The position numbers and the translations under genes are program-made. The notes under the pieces were generated by a model that saw nothing but the letters and a program-made list of their open reading frames with translations, was not told the DNA's origin and searched no databases. From positions 1 to 6,542 of the forward strand of contig PLIQ01000161.1 in the NCBI GenBank assembly GCA_003140115.1: DNA of 6,542 nucleotides, in the 5' to 3' direction. The first letter of the stretch is position 1; each line of letters begins with the position of its first letter. Below, piece by piece: positions 5,105 to 6,542 of this stretch. The DNA is from Actinomycetota bacterium (GTDB lineage: Bacteria; Actinomycetota; Actinomycetes; Streptosporangiales; Streptosporangiaceae).

Positions 5105-6542
5105 GGCCCTCCCCTTTCTCGGCCCGTCTTTTCTTGCGCTGCGGCGCAGAACGGATTCCACGTAACTCTAATGGCTAAACGACCAGCACATGTCCCATAC
5201 GAGAGGGAAGTCGGTAATGTACCGGGTGCGAAGTTCAGTGAGGCTTCCGGTGTACCGGATTTTACCTGGGCCTGCGGGTGAAGCCGCAGGCGGGCCGCCT
5301 CGTGGGTGGCCCACAGGTCGTCCCAGAGCTTGGCGCGGGCCTCGTCGGGCTCGGCGGTCAGGCCTGCGGCCGGGAACGCGCCGTCCGGCCAGCCGCCGTC
5401 GGTGGCCAGCGCCGCGATCAACGCCGCGCCCCGGGCCGAGTGGTCGGAGTCATCGTCGCGCGGCATCGAGACCGGCCGCCGCGCCGCGTCGGCCAGGTCG
5501 GCGCGGAAGGATGGGGCGGCGGCGCTGCCGCCGGCCATCTCCACCGCACCCCCGGGCCCGCACGTCTCGTCGAGCACGGCCAGGCATCTGCGGCTCTCCA
5601 GGACGATGCCGTTGACCAGCGCGCGGGCCAGGTGCTCCCGGCCGTGGCCGAGATCCAGGCCGGTGATCGCGCCGCGGAGCAGGGGGTCCCACAGCGCGCC
5701 CTGCTCGCCGGGCGTCAGGTAGGGCAGCAGGACGGGGGCCTGGCCCGGATCGGTCCCCGCCGCGAGGTCGACCAGCCCGGCCGCGTCCAGGTCGCCGCCG
5801 AGCAGGCCAGCCAGCCAGGTGATCGCGCTGCCCGTCGCGAGCAGATCCATCTCCAGGCCCCAGCATCCGGGCACCGCCAGCGGCGTGACCAGGAACCGGT
5901 GTTCTGGGTCGGGGACGAGCCGGTCGGCGATACCGAGGATGACGGTGCTGGTGCCGGCGATGTAGGCCACCTGGCCGGGTTCGCGGACGCCCAGCCCGAG
6001 CGCACCGAGCACTGAGTCGGCCGCGCCCAGGACGACCGGAACGCCAGGGCAGCCCAGGGCGGCCGCCACTTCGGCGCGGAGCGGCCGGCTGGCCGCCGAC
6101 GGCCGCACGGGCGGCAGGTCTGGCCACCGGCCCGGCAGCCCCAGGGCCAGGGCCAGGGTCGCGGCGTGCCAGCGGTCCGCTGCCAGCTCGTAGCAGCCGT
6201 AGCCGGAGGCGGTGCTCGGGTCAGTGGCCAGTTCACCGGTCAGCCAGGCGAACAGGTAATCCTTGGCCGAGACGATCGTCGCGGTGGCGGCGGCCCGGGC
6301 CGGATCGACCCGGGCGATCCGGCCGAACATGGGCAGCAGGTAACGGCCATCCACCCACTGGCCGGTCAGCCGGTACAGCTCGGCGGCGCCGCAGCGCTCG
6401 CGGAACTCATCGCCCAGCTCGTCGGCCCGGGCGTCCTGCCAGGTGATGGCGGGCCCGGTCGGCTGGCCGTCCGGGCCCAGGGTGACGAGCGTGGGAAGCA
6501 TGCCGGACAGGCCGATGGCCCGCCAGCGGCCGACGCGGACCG
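5035..6542 (-). CDS. FGGY-family carbohydrate kinase (xylulokinase-like), 5' end beyond window
   Basis: This cytoplasmic enzyme transfers phosphate from ATP to a sugar or polyol; the exact substrate is not resolvable. The frame runs off the right edge. Bases 6502-6542 still encode GRWRAIGLSG, the conserved FGGY segment just before MLPTLV, so the ATG at 6501 is internal and roughly 60-70 residues with the first phosphate-binding motif are missing. Visible hallmarks are AITWQDARAD after the edge, GAADSVLGALGLG with the probable catalytic Asp, AGTSTVILGI for ATP phosphate binding, and EMAGGSAAAPSFRADLADA plus SARGAALIAA in the second domain. The family-like C-terminus ends near RLRLHPQ (about 5272). 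The next 76 codons (5038-5265) use rare codons and resemble intergenic DNA, so the annotated stop is probably not the ancestral one. It is co-directional with the small ORF and kinase. Confidence 0.9.
   Translation of the reverse strand, partial: VRVGRWRAIGLSGMLPTLVTLGPDGQPTGPAITWQDARADELGDEFRERCGAAELYRLTGQWVDGRYLLPMFGRIARVDPARAAATATIVSAKDYLFAWLTGELATDPSTASGYGCYELAADRWHAATLALALGLPGRWPDLPPVRPSAASRPLRAEVAAALGCPGVPVVLGAADSVLGALGLGVREPGQVAYIAGTSTVILGIADRLVPDPEHRFLVTPLAVPGCWGLEMDLLATGSAITWLAGLLGGDLDAAGLVDLAAGTDPGQAPVLLPYLTPGEQGALWDPLLRGAITGLDLGHGREHLARALVNGIVLESRRCLAVLDETCGPGGAVEMAGGSAAAPSFRADLADAARRPVSMPRDDDSDHSARGAALIAALATDGGWPDGAFPAAGLTAEPDEARAKLWDDLWATHEAARLRLHPQAQVKSGTPEASLNFAPGTLPTSLSYGTCAGRLAIRVTWNPFCAAAQEKTGRERGGPCWFRWAGSRRPPRPSASPHPRL
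5107..5116 (-). promoter_or_regulatory. Strong Shine-Dalgarno before the 30-codon ORF
   Basis: AAGGGGAGGG on the minus strand lies 2 nt before the ATG at 5104; its AAGGGG part is 6 nt away. The kinase ATG at 5005 has no comparable sequence, which points to ribosome entry here. Confidence 0.55.
5212..5259. repeat. Paired TGTACCGG elements, each within a small palindrome
   Basis: TGTACCGG occurs at 5218-5225 and 5251-5258, 33 bp apart and on the same face of the helix at about three turns. The first sits in CGGTA-ATG-TACCG (5212-5224), and the second in TCCGGT-GT-ACCGGA (5246-5259). They may be regulator-binding sites upstream of the small ORF and kinase. The function is inferred. Confidence 0.4.

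Larger units (their letters stand above)
5105..5264 (-). promoter_or_regulatory. Lower-GC, promoter-like region upstream of the small ORF and kinase
   Basis: Bases 5151-5264 contain 58 G or C in 114, about 51 percent, in a window that is otherwise strongly GC-rich. The minus-strand hexamer TAGAGT (5165-5170) and TACATT (5216-5221) fit TANNNT, but neither has a recognisable -35. Palindromic elements lie at 5212-5224 and 5246-5259. The region is nominally inside the extended sugar-kinase frame, but its composition and rare codons look intergenic. A promoter for the small ORF and kinase is inferred. Confidence 0.45.

Noticed and set aside
15..5201. Inverted 11-bp match CGTATGGGACA at 15-25 and 5191-5201
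   Set aside because: It does not extend past 11 bp on either side, and such matches are expected by chance in a window this size. No transposase or target duplication accompanies it.
4010..5281. Plus-strand open frames opposite the kinase and small ORF (4010-4474, 4514-5281)
   Set aside because: They have no recognisable domain and odd composition, and they lie opposite conserved ATPase motifs of the minus-strand kinase.
5278..6015. 245-codon plus-strand frame opposite the sugar kinase
   Set aside because: It mirrors conserved FGGY motifs on the other strand and has no domain of its own.

Overview
The window comes from a high-GC Gram-positive bacterium, most likely a filamentous actinomycete (Frankia, Streptomyces or a relative). 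The evidence is third-position GC bias in every coding frame, long antisense shadow frames, an MmyB-type regulator next to an EmrB/QacA-type exporter, and a conservon-type (CvnA-like) sensor-kinase homologue. The genus cannot be fixed from the sequence alone.

Layout. (1) 12-896, minus: XRE/MmyB-like transcriptional regulator. (2) 897-1057: divergent control region with a 12-bp direct repeat (15-bp period) and two overlapping dyads. (3) 1058-2521, plus: 14-TM-type DHA2 drug/proton antiporter; regulator and pump look like a divergent regulator-target pair. (4) 2525-2677: spacer with a strong 12-bp stem-loop (probable terminator), then a TANNNT hexamer at leaderless distance from the next start. 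(5) 2678-3358, plus: TenA-family aminopyrimidine/thiamine salvage protein, standing alone without other thiamine genes or a visible TPP riboswitch. (6) 3359-3409: short convergent spacer with a stem-loop overlapping the tenA stop. (7) 3410-5005, minus: membrane-anchored histidine-kinase-like ATPase of the CvnA type, lacking the usual sensor and HAMP region and lacking a histidine at the usual H-box position. (8) 5012-5104, minus: a 30-codon ORF with a strong Shine-Dalgarno sequence, ending 6 nt before the kinase start and in the same frame. (9) 5038-6542, minus: FGGY carbohydrate kinase, running off the right edge and carrying an unusual 76-codon C-terminal tail that reads through lower-GC DNA that looks intergenic.

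How the genes may work together. The regulator and pump probably form one inducible export module. TenA probably acts alone. The FGGY kinase, small ORF and CvnA-like kinase are co-directional. The part of the window most worth a second look is 5005-5265, where the sugar-kinase tail, a lower-GC promoter-like stretch, paired palindromes, a strongly translated small ORF and an SD-poor kinase start overlap. No mobile element, RNA gene or CRISPR array was seen, and no wholly new system can be asserted.
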